A DNA stretch of 48,838 bases from JAICYJ01 sp963766445. Lineage in GTDB: Bacteria; Actinomycetota; Thermoleophilia; Gaiellales; JAICJC01. A program made the translations under genes and the position numbers. Every line of letters begins with the position of its first letter. Within the stretch, counting starts at the first letter, position 1. Positions 25,639-32,617 of the stretch are shown one piece after another. The notes under the pieces are model-generated. The model was not told the DNA's origin, made no database searches, and saw only the letters and a program-made list of their open reading frames with translations. The stretch lies in NCBI GenBank assembly GCA_963766445.1, contig CAVXZW010000004.1, positions 1-48,838 of the forward strand, written 5' to 3'.

Positions 25639-26737
25639 CTAGCTCACGTGCCGAATCATGCCCAGCAGCCCATGCGCCTCATCTTGGATGCCGGCGCTGA
25701 ACAGCAGGTCGTTGGGTCCACCGGCCACGCCGTTGCCGAACCGCAGGCCCCAGAGGCCGTTGATGGCGATCGCGGTCGCCGTTGGGCCGGCGCAGCTTGC
25801 CCAGCCACTGGCCGGTCTTGAAGTTGTACGCGTTGATGCGGCCGTCGCCGAAGTTGCCGACCAGCAGCGCACCGCTGAAGCGGCCGAAGTGGGCCGGTGC
25901 CCGCACCAGGCCCCAGGGCGCGTTCAGCGCGCCGTGGCTGGCGAGGCGGGCGACCATGCGGCCGTTCTGCGTGTAGACGTCGACGAACCCGAGGCCGGGG
26001 CCGTGCGTCTCGTCCTCCTCGCCGGGCTCGTGCTTGGCGTAGCTGACCACCACCCACCGGCCGATGCTCTGGATGCCGAACGGCGAGTAGTTGCTCGGCA
26101 GCGTGGGATCCATGAACGCCCCGGGGGTGCTCATGACGTGGAAGTGCGAGTCGACCACCCACACCCGGCTGTGGCCGAAGTCGGCCGCATACAGCGCCGG
26201 GTGGTGGCGGAAGAACCCGATCGCGAGCCCCTTGAAGTTCGCGCCCGGCACCACCAGCTTGGTGCGGACGTTGGGCTGGATCGGGTCGGTCAGCGTCCAG
26301 GCCGAGATGGTGCCGGCCTCGGAGTCGAAGATGAACTTGGCGGGCATCGGCCCCATGTTGGTGCGCAGCTTGAACCCGTTTGAGGCGTTGAACACCTGGC
26401 CGGTGGGCGCGCCCATCGGCACCGTGAACACCAGCGGTACGATGCTGAACGGGGCGCCACCGGTGCCGCCGGCATACAACGTGGCCAGGCCGGTGCCGTT
26501 ATCGGCCACCCACAGCGGCGTGGTCGGCCCCGCGGCCAGGCCCCACGGGTTGACCAGGTTGGGATCGGTCAGCTGCGCCCGTCCCGGGATGTCGCTGACC
26601 AGGTTGGTCTGGCGGTAGCCGTGGTGCATGGCCGACGCGCCGGCAGGGCCGCCGCCGGCCAGCGCCGCCATCGCCGTGGTGGCAAGAGCGATTACCGCCA
26701 CCAGCCTTCGTCGTCGGGATAGATCCGGTCGTGTCAT
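25639..26737 (-). CDS. TIGR03118-type secreted NHL propeller protein, one frameshift
   Basis: ATG 26737 follows GGGGGAAC; the N-terminus is Arg-rich with a signal helix (RLVAVIALATTAMAALAGGG). YRQTNLVSDIPGRAQLTDPN and LVNPWGLAAGPTTPLWVADN are the signature start of the TIGR03118 family. Blades follow with FSGALLVGNFGDGRINAYN. Near 25780 the frame slips; the next frame gives GTAIAINGLWGLRFGNGVAG and NDLLFSAGIQDEAHGLLG to a stop at 25639, the conserved end of the family. About 365 residues joined, a normal length. Extracellular; no function known for the family. Confidence 0.85.
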
Positions 26738-26856
26738 CTGTTCCCCCATCCGCAGGCGCGCCGAGCACATCATGCGCGCGGTTGACGGGGCCGGGTACTC
26801 CGATCGGGCCGGATCGGTTTGGTCGAGTGTGACGGCCGTCACAGCGCGCTTCCGTC

Positions 26857-27198
26857 TCAGTCGGCCGGCATCTCACCCGGGTGCTTCTCAACCACCCAGT
26901 AGCGGTCGCGCTGTTCGGTGACGAACTCCGCCTCCTCGTAGAGGTGACCGGGCTTGACGGTGAACCGGTTCGGGGTCGAGTGGGCGGCCTCGTACTCCTC
27001 GACCGTGATCGTCAGCGCGCCCGCGCAGTCGGCGTCGCCGCACTCGCAGACGAACGGCACCGCCTCGTCCACCACGTCTGGCTCGATGGCGACGGCCTGC
27101 TGCTCGAGCGCCACGCGGCGGTTGTTGTAGTCGCGGAACGCCAGCTCGTTCTTGACCAGCCGGTCGCGGCGCACGGATTCCCAGCGATTGTCACTCAC
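26857..27198 (-). CDS. Conserved hypothetical with Cys cluster CECGDADC
   Basis: Start placed at GTG 27198, after GGGAG (frame open to 27222); 113 residues. The N-terminal helix RLVKNELAFRDYNNRR and ALEQQAVAIE precedes FVCECGDADCAGALTITVEE, a possible zinc-binding knuckle, then EYEAAHSTPNRFTVKPGHLY and RYWVVEKHPGE. I have the impression of a short actinobacterial family with an N-x-R helix and this Cys cluster, function unknown. Soluble. It lies leftward, upstream of the TIGR03118 gene and divergent from the RsbW-like gene. Confidence 0.7.
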   Translation of the reverse strand: MSDNRWESVRRDRLVKNELAFRDYNNRRVALEQQAVAIEPDVVDEAVPFVCECGDADCAGALTITVEEYEAAHSTPNRFTVKPGHLYEEAEFVTEQRDRYWVVEKHPGEMPAD

Positions 27199-27258
27199 CA
27201 CGGTCTCCCATCCGGGGGACACGGTCCCGCTCGCACGGTCATGCTAGCCGCGACGCTC

Positions 27259-27284
27259 GTTTCGTCCCGGCCAGACGAGGGAAT
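27259..27284 (+). promoter_or_regulatory. Sigma-B/F-type promoter GTTT-N16-GGGAAT
   Basis: GTTT (27259-27262) and GGGAAT (27279-27284), 41 bases before the GTG of the RsbW-like gene. It matches the GTTT-N14/16-GGGWA form used by stress sigma factors in actinobacteria, so the regulator may be autoregulated. Confidence 0.55.
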
Positions 27285-27325
27285 CCTGGCACCGGACCCT
27301 ACAAAGTGATGGGGGGCAAGCGATC

Positions 27326-27718
27326 GTGGGCGATCTGCCAGCCACATGGCGCCTGCCGGCGATCCCCGGCAGCGTCCCGCGGCTGCGCCGGAATCTGCTG
27401 GAGTCGATCTCCGGCTGCGGGTTCGACGAGGACGCGGTCGGGCTGGCGGTGACCGAGGCGCTCACGAACGCCGTACGGCATGCCTACCCGGGCTCGCAGG
27501 GGCCGGTCACGCTAAGCGTCGAGCAGTCGGCCGATCGGCTGGTGGTGGTGGTGGCCGACGAGGGCATCGGCGCGCGCAGCTTCACCGCGCGCAGCGGCTC
27601 CGACCGGTCGACGGGGATGGGGCTGCCGCTGCTACACCAGCTGTGCGCCAGCGTCCGCGTCGATCCCGGCAACTCCGGCACCACGGTCACGATGGCGTTT
27701 GCCAGAGCCGGACGGTAG
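27326..27718 (+). CDS. RsbW-like anti-sigma factor / HATPase domain protein
   Basis: 130 residues from GTG 27326. A GHKL-type ATPase fold of the RsbW/SpoIIAB kind: N box VTEALTNAVRHAY, G1 box VVVVADEGIGARS, G2 box STGMGLPLLHQLC. Such proteins hold a sigma factor inactive and phosphorylate the STAS antagonist. Length is near the family norm. Four STAS proteins are encoded in the window but none is adjacent to this gene; the nearest neighbour is a GAF-ANTAR protein converging from the right. No sigma factor gene is seen. It is preceded by a promoter resembling those recognised by the sigma factor class it would control. Confidence 0.88.
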   Translation: MGDLPATWRLPAIPGSVPRLRRNLLESISGCGFDEDAVGLAVTEALTNAVRHAYPGSQGPVTLSVEQSADRLVVVVADEGIGARSFTARSGSDRSTGMGLPLLHQLCASVRVDPGNSGTTVTMAFARAGR

Positions 27719-27750
27719 CCGGCCGCGCTGGCTGCGGCCGCGGCCTCCGC

Positions 27751-28446
27751 TCAGGTCGAACGCCCGCCCTCGGTGCGCTCGGTCACGAGCCGCAATGCGA
27801 CGTCTCGCAGTTTGGTGTTCGTGCGCTGCGAGACTTTGGTGAGCTGCCGGAACGCCTCGTCGGCGGTGATCCGCTGGTCGGCCATCAGGATGCCCTTGGC
27901 CTGCTCGATCACGGCCCGGGAGCGCATCGCCTCGGCCATGTCGCGGGCGAGCCGCGCGGCCGAGCGGTAGGCGTCCACGCTCAGGATCGCGGCTGCCAAC
28001 TGCTCGGCGTAGGGCAGCGCCGTGCGCACCTGGACGTCGCCGAGCTCCATGTGCTGCCGTGAGTAGAGGTTCAGCGAGGCCGCCACGTCCGCGGCGTCGA
28101 CCGGCAGGTGTATCGATAGCGTCGAGTGGATGCCCAGGTTGGCCGCCGTGCTGCTGAAGTGCGTCCAGCGATCGTCAGCCGAGACATCCGCCACCGAAAC
28201 CGGCTCGGCCCCATCCATCGCCTCCAGGCACGGTCCCTGTCCGGACTCATACTGCGCGTCATCGAGCGCGATGAACCGCTGACCGGTCGCCGCCACGGTC
28301 GCGTAGCTCCCGCCGTGGCGGGCACTCACGGTGGCGGCCTCAAAGCCAAGCGCCTCGACCGCCGACTCCAGGATCATGTTCAACAGCCGGTTCAGCCGCT
28401 GCTCGGCGGCATCCGGACCTTCGTCGCGCTGTGGTGCATCGGCCAT
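27751..28446 (-). CDS. GAF-ANTAR RNA-binding antiterminator-type regulator
   Basis: 231 residues. GAF domain about residues 20-165 (ARHGGSYATVAATGQRFIAL, YESGQGPCLEAMDG, LGIHSTLSIHLPVDAADVAA) that senses a small ligand or redox state, followed by an ANTAR domain about 170-225 (MRSRAVIEQAKGILMADQRI, then TADEAFRQLTKVSQRTNTKL). The ANTAR three-helix fold binds dual hairpins in RNA and prevents termination. The family is typical of actinobacteria. The Cys in GQGPC is a conserved GAF position. No two-component partner is adjacent. The spacer to the right is 28447-28766. Confidence 0.92.
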   Translation of the reverse strand: MADAPQRDEGPDAAEQRLNRLLNMILESAVEALGFEAATVSARHGGSYATVAATGQRFIALDDAQYESGQGPCLEAMDGAEPVSVADVSADDRWTHFSSTAANLGIHSTLSIHLPVDAADVAASLNLYSRQHMELGDVQVRTALPYAEQLAAAILSVDAYRSAARLARDMAEAMRSRAVIEQAKGILMADQRITADEAFRQLTKVSQRTNTKLRDVALRLVTERTEGGRST

Positions 28447-28766
28447 ACCGGCCTCCGCGTTCCGCTTCTCCGCTTTTCGCTAGGGGGCTGCGACGACCAG
28501 CCGCGCACAAACGGGAAGCGTGGGCCTGCGCGAAGTCAGAAGTTACCGACAGTCTACCCCAACAGCGACCGCCTGGGTGCTGCGGCGCGCACGGCATCAC
28601 CTGTTTGAAATTCGCGCGCAGTTCGGCAGCATCCCGCGGGTGGTGCTCGAGCAGTGTGGCGCCCGACGGTCTCGTTGTAAGCGGATCGGAGGGGCATGGC
28701 CGACGACAAGCTGCACCAGGCGAGCGATTCCCAGCCCGGGATCCGGGCAGCCGAGGGCGATAGGGA
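28447..28766. other. Spacer without recognised features
   Basis: The 320 bases between the GAF-ANTAR start and the small Cys-rich ORF contain no gene I can support. Several open frames here look like antisense shadows. A GTTT lies at about 28513 on the minus strand but no GGGWA follows at the right distance. Confidence 0.4.
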
Positions 28767-29042
28767 ATGATGCGCTCACTTGCGAATCCCGACGCCGGCC
28801 CCACCTGCCGGGCCTGTGAAGGCACCGGCCGCGTGCCGCCCCCGTGGCCGTCACCGTTCCGGCTCGGGCGCCGCCGGCATCGCACCTGCGCCGACTGCGG
28901 CGGCACCGACTATGACGCTGTGCCTACGAAGTCCGCCACGAGACGCCATCCGCGCCCTGAGTTCGCCCGACCTCGAGGTCACTCTCGAGCAGCGGAATCG
29001 TGCCGCTGCGGCGGCGACTGCGGGGGTGCCTCATCCTCGTAG
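28767..29042 (+). CDS. Possible small zinc-knuckle protein
   Basis: ATG ATG at 28767 opens a 91-residue frame with TCRACEGTGRVP and RTCADCGGTDYDAV, two CxxCxGT knuckles like the DnaJ-type zinc finger, 25 residues apart. The part after DYDAV is basic and less convincing, and its last 64 bases overlap the 2-TM gene on the minus strand, so the true end may be earlier. A weak AGGG lies upstream. Confidence 0.35.
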   Translation: MMRSLANPDAGPTCRACEGTGRVPPPWPSPFRLGRRRHRTCADCGGTDYDAVPTKSATRRHPRPEFARPRGHSRAAESCRCGGDCGGASSS

Positions 29043-29413
29043 CGGGGCGGAACTGCCGACCCGGGAAGCTGTCCCCGCTGGCTGGTCGCTGCCCGGCCTT
29101 TCCGGGCGTAGCGATCCACGCGCATCGGCGCATCCACGTCTTCGACGGTCGGCCAGGCGGCCACCAGCGACCCGATCACGGCGCCCCCGATCGCCAGCAG
29201 CGTGGGCAACCCGACCAGCCACACCGCCAGGTCGGAGTCGGCGCCGCTGTAGCGAGCGCGATCGACCACGACCACAAAGCAGGCGCCGAGCCCGTACCCG
29301 ACCAGGGCGCCGATCACCACCGCCAGTATCCTGCGGTGTGCCCGCTCGGGCGGGTCGTCGCCCTCCGCCCCGGCCCGCCGAACCTTCGCATCGAAGTCTT
29401 GCCGGTCGTGCAT
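28979..29413 (-). CDS. Two-TM membrane protein, unknown
   Basis: ATG 29413 (or GTG 29416) starts a 144-residue protein with a charged N-terminus (HDRQDFDAKVRRAGAEGD), two hydrophobic segments (RILAVVIGALVGYGLGACFV about 30-50 and WLVGLPTLLAIGGAVIGSLV about 65-85), and a Pro-rich hydrophilic tail (PPRYEDEAPPQSPPQ). No family recognised. A weak stress-type promoter match (GTTT-N15-GGGCAC, 29425-29449) lies 12 bases upstream of the start. Confidence 0.65.
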   Translation of the reverse strand: MHDRQDFDAKVRRAGAEGDDPPERAHRRILAVVIGALVGYGLGACFVVVVDRARYSGADSDLAVWLVGLPTLLAIGGAVIGSLVAAWPTVEDVDAPMRVDRYARKGRAATSQRGQLPGSAVPPRYEDEAPPQSPPQRHDSAARE

Positions 29414-29485
29414 CACCCTAAGCAGTGCCCCACGCTCCTGCTCGCAAACATCACCTGTCCGAGCAGCTGCGGGCGGGCGGCGTGG

Positions 29486-29917
29486 TCACCTCTCGCGGGG
29501 AGCGGACTGCCCGAGCCGGGTCTTGGCGGCGATCCGCTCCGCCGCGATATCGGACAGGGCGGCAGAGAGCTCCGTGACCAGGCCGTCGGTTCCCGTCGCC
29601 GAAGACCCGTCCTCACCTGGCAGGCCGACGAGCCCAAGTGTCCTCGACAGCCGGCTGCTGGCCGCCAGTTCGAGCTGGACGTTGCGCTCGCGGCACTTGC
29701 AGGCCGCGTCGAGCAGACAGCCCACGCCGACGGAGTCACAGAAGCTGACCTTGGTCGCGTCGATCCGGAGCCGGCGCAGGTCGGCCGTGAGCGACCACGC
29801 CACTGCCTCGGCTAGGTCAGGAACGGTGGCTATGTCGAGTTCGCCTTCGCAGATGATGACGGTGTCACCGTCGCCATTCTGGCCGACCTCAACTATCAGC
29901 TGCGCACGTGCCACCAT
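29486..29917 (-). CDS. STAS-domain protein with C-terminal extension
   Basis: 143 residues. The STAS domain covers about residues 8-105: DTVIICEGELDIATVPDLAE, LRRLRIDATKVSFCDSVGVG. The switch motif is D-S-V-G; a Ser remains but the second hydroxyl is Val. A tail of about 40 residues (GTDGLVTELSAALSDIAAER) is unusual and may form a helix. Possible role: antagonist of an anti-sigma factor in the same network as the RsbW-like protein at 27326. A poor stress-type promoter match (GTTT-N16-GGAGTA) lies at 29985-30010. Confidence 0.82.
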   Translation of the reverse strand: MVARAQLIVEVGQNGDGDTVIICEGELDIATVPDLAEAVAWSLTADLRRLRIDATKVSFCDSVGVGCLLDAACKCRERNVQLELAASSRLSRTLGLVGLPGEDGSSATGTDGLVTELSAALSDIAAERIAAKTRLGQSAPRER

Positions 29918-30197
29918 CGCTGGCCTCCAGGACCACGCGTTGCCGAGACGGGATGGCCACGCTGCTTGAGCCTGGGCTCGACATTACTCCGATGCCGGCG
30001 AAAGTCAAACGCGCCGGCCGTTGGTGGTCGCGCCTGGCGAGGCGGGGGCCCGCGGTCGCCGCCACACCGGCCGCCTAGCCGTGGCGACCGGTTTCGCCGG
30101 GCCCGGCCAGGGGTAGTTCAGGGTCGCGCGTCCCGGCTGGCTCGCAATCCTCGCCGGGCGTGGCTGTCTGCCGGACAGGATGGGTGCGTGGGCACCT

Positions 30198-30238
30198 GTG
30201 CGGCGTGCGCTTCCCCGAGGAATCAGCGCACGCCGCAC
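30198..30238. ncRNA. Strong hairpin in a divergent spacer, 14-bp perfect stem
   Basis: GTGCGGCGTGCGCT (30198-30211) pairs perfectly with AGCGCACGCCGCAC (30225-30238) around a 13-base loop. It lies in the 451-base spacer between the starts of two divergent genes (29917 minus, 30369 plus), so it is not an obvious terminator of either. A small CTGTC/GACAG hairpin precedes it near 30165. It could end an unannotated RNA or act as an interspersed repeat. No gene is supported in 29918-30302. Confidence 0.4.
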
Positions 30239-30302
30239 CCGGCGTTCCGCGTCCGAGCTGCGGTCGCAACCCGCGCGTGAGGAGTCGTTAGCAGACGATC
30301 GC

Positions 30303-30328
30303 GTTTGTAGCCGTACCTTGCAGGGTAT
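30303..30328 (+). promoter_or_regulatory. Sigma-B/F-type promoter GTTT-N16-GGGTAT
   Basis: Best match in the window: GTTT (30303-30306) and GGGTAT (30323-30328), 40 bases before the DUF6458-like gene at 30369. Confidence 0.65.
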
Positions 30329-30368
30329 CGATTATGGACAGTTAGACAGCCATCGAGCGGGAGGCATG

Positions 30369-30587
30369 ATGGGAATTGGAACGTCCATAGTGTTGATCGC
30401 CGTGGGAGCGATCCTTCGCTTCGCGGTGACTGTGCATACGGCCCACGTCAACTGGCACATCGTGGGAGACATCCTGATGGTTGCGGGTGCGATCGGGCTG
30501 GTGCTGTCGCTGATCTGGATGGCGATGGCGTCGCGGCGCGACACCACCACCGTCGTCGACCGCGGCGACCGGTCGGCCGGGTACTGA
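30369..30587 (+). CDS. Small two-TM protein, DUF6458-like
   Basis: The second of two adjacent ATGs (30369) is preferred, 4 bases after GGGAGG; 72 residues. MGIGTSIVLIAVGAILRFAV forms the first helix and VGDILMVAGAIGLVLSLIWM the second; the tail is charged (SRRDTTTVVDRGDRS). The opening MGIGTSI and the GDILMVAGAIGL block match a small actinobacterial membrane family that I recognise as DUF6458. Function unknown. The sigma-B-like promoter suggests stress induction. The next small gene follows in 87 bases with its own promoter. Confidence 0.78.
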   Translation: MGIGTSIVLIAVGAILRFAVTVHTAHVNWHIVGDILMVAGAIGLVLSLIWMAMASRRDTTTVVDRGDRSAGY

Positions 30588-30606
30588 CCGTGCAACCGGT
30601 CGGCAT

Positions 30607-30632
30607 GTTTTCGCTGCATGAAGGCCGGGAAT
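30607..30632 (+). promoter_or_regulatory. Sigma-B/F-type promoter GTTT-N16-GGGAAT
   Basis: GTTT (30607-30610) and GGGAAT (30627-30632), 42 bases before the 26-residue membrane peptide ORF. Confidence 0.6.
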
Positions 30633-30674
30633 GACAGGACCGGTACGTAACGACGTTTTCGGGAGGAGGACCGG

Positions 30675-30755
30675 ATGCTGATCACGATTCTGATCGTGCT
30701 GGCCATCATCGCCCTGCTGCTGTTCATCTTCGGCCGCGGCCGCCTGACGCGGTAG
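30675..30755 (+). CDS. 26-residue hydrophobic membrane peptide
   Basis: ATG 30675 follows a strong SD (GGGAGGAGGA, 30661-30670). The product has one helix (LITILIVLAIIALLLFIF) and a basic tail ending in RGRLTR. It sits between its own stress-type promoter and a strong terminator hairpin, so it forms a complete monocistronic unit. Such peptides resemble small stress-induced membrane proteins; no specific function can be assigned. Confidence 0.65.
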   Translation: MLITILIVLAIIALLLFIFGRGRLTR

Positions 30756-30770
30756 CTGAAGCGTCCGTTC

Positions 30771-30797
30771 GCGTCGGGCCCGGTCCGGGCCCGACGC
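30771..30797 (+). terminator. Terminator hairpin after the 26-residue ORF
   Basis: GCGTCGGGCCC (30771-30781) pairs perfectly with GGGCCCGACGC (30787-30797) around GGTCC, 16 bases after the stop codon. No T-tract. Confidence 0.65.
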
Positions 30798-31140
30798 GCG
30801 CCGCCAAACCGCGGGTGTAACCACGCGCCCGCTCGGGCACTGTGTCCGTGGGGTGCCGGCGAGCCACGGCCCGGCGGACCGGCAACCCCACTCTAATGGG
30901 CCGCGACAAGTAGTGGTATGAACCACCGACTCGGGTATGGGCACTGCTTGTGTGTGCAAACAGGAGAGGTGGTTCCAGTGATGAATTGCAGCTTGGTCAG
31001 GCGGCGGGTTGCTACCGGATGGGGCGCTGAGTTGGCCCTGTAGGTGGTGATCGCTCTGCTGGCGTCGCGCTCCGTCGGCGCCGCTCCAACTCTGTGGCGG
31101 TTGAGCACTGCGCGTCGGGCGCGGCCTCTTGGGCCCGGGT
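30798..31140. other. Spacer, no supported gene
   Basis: Between the terminator and the DUF892 gene end. A GGGTAT (30933-30938) resembles a stress-type -10, but the -35 position reads GTGG. A 20-codon ORF (ATG about 30981) follows an AGGAGAGG, but its sequence is unremarkable and I do not call it a gene. Confidence 0.35.
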
Positions 31141-31170
31141 TGGGCTCCGCCGCCGCGGCGACGGAGCCCA
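31141..31170 (-). terminator. Hairpin downstream of the DUF892 gene
   Basis: TGGGCTCCG (31141-31149) and CGGAGCCCA (31162-31170) are a perfect 9-base inverted repeat with a GC-rich loop that can pair further. It begins 7 bases past the stop of the leftward gene. Confidence 0.65.
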
Positions 31171-31177
31171 GATCGCC

Positions 31178-31687
31178 CTAGGAGCGGGCGGCCTGCTGGT
31201 TCAGCCCGCTGCTCATCAGCCCGCCGGTGGCGAGGTTGTTCAGCAGCGAATCTGCTTTCCCCTCCTCATCGAGGGTGTCCTCCAACAGGCTGGCCGCGTC
31301 CCCGAAGTCGAGCTCCTTGGCCAGCGTGCGAGCCGTCCCATAGCCGGCGATCTCGTAGTGCTCGACGCGCTGGGCGGCCGCGATCAGTGCGGTGTCCCTG
31401 GCGGTCGGATCGCCGCCGGCACTGATGACCTCCTCGCCCTCCTTGATGAGGCCGCGCATGGCCTCGCACTCCTTGCTGGGAACGGTGACGTTCAGCTGTC
31501 GGATCACCTGCTCCAGCCGTTCGGCGTGGTGGCGGGTCTCGTCCAGGTGGGTCGTGAAAGCGTCGCGCAGATCAGCGTCATTGGCCGCCCCGGCCATCTT
31601 CGGCAGGGCCTGGATCAGCTGCTGCTCGGCGCTTCGCAGATCAGCGATCTGCTCGGCGAGCACATCGGTAAGCGAGTTGAGCTGCAT
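31178..31687 (-). CDS. DUF892 / YciE-YciF ferritin-like protein
   Basis: 169 residues, the normal length. Four-helix ferritin-like fold with family signatures LTDVLAEQIADLRSAEQQLI, HLDETRHHAERLEQVIRQL, RVEHYEIAGYGTARTLAKEL and LLEDTLDEEGKADSLL; the Glu and ExxH residues are candidate di-metal ligands. YciF-type proteins are induced by osmotic and oxidative stress; the exact reaction is unknown. SD AAAGGAG precedes the ATG. The sigma-B-like promoter upstream and a terminator downstream make it a single-gene stress unit. Confidence 0.93.
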   Translation of the reverse strand: MQLNSLTDVLAEQIADLRSAEQQLIQALPKMAGAANDADLRDAFTTHLDETRHHAERLEQVIRQLNVTVPSKECEAMRGLIKEGEEVISAGGDPTARDTALIAAAQRVEHYEIAGYGTARTLAKELDFGDAASLLEDTLDEEGKADSLLNNLATGGLMSSGLNQQAARS

Positions 31688-31719
31688 CGAGTTTCTCCTT
31701 TCGCGGTTTCACACATCGC

Positions 31720-31744
31720 CTACCCGCTGGGTTGCGTCACAAAC
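31720..31744 (-). promoter_or_regulatory. Sigma-B/F-type promoter GTTT-N15-GGGTAG
   Basis: On the minus strand GTTT (31744-31741) and GGGTAG (31725-31720), 32 bases before the DUF892 ATG. Confidence 0.6.
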
Positions 31745-31792
31745 CTTCTGTGAGAGCGTTCGTCAATGATCGTGGTCGCCCGAACGGGGCGG

Positions 31793-31818
31793 GTTTAGAG
31801 CACGCATTCCCCGGGAAC
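31793..31818 (+). promoter_or_regulatory. Possible sigma-B/F-type promoter GTTT-N16-GGGAAC
   Basis: GTTT (31793-31796) and GGGAAC (31813-31818), 79 bases before the isochorismatase-like ATG at 31898. Confidence 0.45.
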
Positions 31819-31897
31819 CGGCCGTACATGCGGGATCAAGGCTCGGACGCACTAGCCACAGAGATCGCGAGTTGCCTACGAGTAGCACCGTAGGTCG

Positions 31898-32590
31898 ATG
31901 CGAACCGCGCTGCTGATCGTCGACGTTCTCAGCGACTTCGACCACGAGAACGGTGGACGGCTGGCACGGGCGCTCAAGCAGGCGGCCCCGAAGCTCGAGT
32001 GGTCGCTGCAGCGGGCACGTACGAGCGGGCTCCCGGTGATCTATGCGAATGACGTCGCCGGTCGCTGGCACGAGGGTCGTGCAGAGCTCCTGCAGCGCGC
32101 TCGCCGCGGCCCCCTGGGCGAGGTCGCCGAGCGGATCGCGCCGCTCGCGAGCGAGCCGTTGCTCGTGAAGGGACGCTACTCGGCGTTCGACCATACCCCG
32201 CTTGAGCTGGTGCTGCGTGAGCACGGCGTCGGCCGTATCCGGCTGACCGGTACGGCGGTCGAGATGTGCGTCGCACAGACCGCCATCGACGCTCGCGAGG
32301 CAGGGTTTCAGGTGACGATCGAGGCGGCGGCCTGCGCCGCAGCGGATGAACGCAATGCCCGGATCGCACTCGAGTACCTGCAGCAGGTGGTGGGAGTGGT
32401 GGTGGAGGACGGTGCCCGACGGCCCGGGCGCGGCAGTGACGTTTCTCCCGGCAGTTTCCGCATAACCCAGGTTCGACGCGACAACTCCAGAGATGTTTCC
32501 AGGCCGCATCGTTCGGGAAGCGCTTCTGTGATTCGACACCCGCCGGTTCAGCCACGAGCCGCGTCGGGATCTCTGGTTCCGCGGGACTGA
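31898..32590 (+). CDS. Isochorismatase-family (cysteine) hydrolase
   Basis: The ATG at 31898 begins RTALLIVDVLSDFDHENGG with the catalytic Asp; the Lys lies in LLVKGRYSAFDHTPLELVLR and the nucleophile Cys in TGTAVEMCVAQTAIDAREAG, so the Asp-Lys-Cys triad is complete. The fold should end near VVGVVVEDG (about residue 170), but the frame continues 60 more residues of Arg/Ser-rich sequence that look non-native, and a promoter match for the next operon lies inside this tail. A lost stop near 32420 is likely. Substrate unknown: members act on amides or isochorismate-like enol ethers. It is 27 bases from the carbamoyltransferase. Confidence 0.82.
   Translation: MRTALLIVDVLSDFDHENGGRLARALKQAAPKLEWSLQRARTSGLPVIYANDVAGRWHEGRAELLQRARRGPLGEVAERIAPLASEPLLVKGRYSAFDHTPLELVLREHGVGRIRLTGTAVEMCVAQTAIDAREAGFQVTIEAAACAAADERNARIALEYLQQVVGVVVEDGARRPGRGSDVSPGSFRITQVRRDNSRDVSRPHRSGSASVIRHPPVQPRAASGSLVPRD
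32495..32520 (+). promoter_or_regulatory. Possible sigma-B/F-type promoter for the glycan operon, GTTT-N16-GGGAAG
   Basis: GTTT (32495-32498) and GGGAAG (32515-32520), 97 bases before the carbamoyltransferase ATG, inside the doubtful 3' tail of the isochorismatase ORF. Confidence 0.45.
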
Positions 32591-32617
32591 TGGTGACTGG
32601 GAGGCTGATCCGACGCG

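Noticed and set aside
32420..32590. C-terminal extension of the isochorismatase-like protein as a domain
   Set aside because: Arg/Ser-rich, no fold, overlaps a promoter match; a missed stop is simpler.
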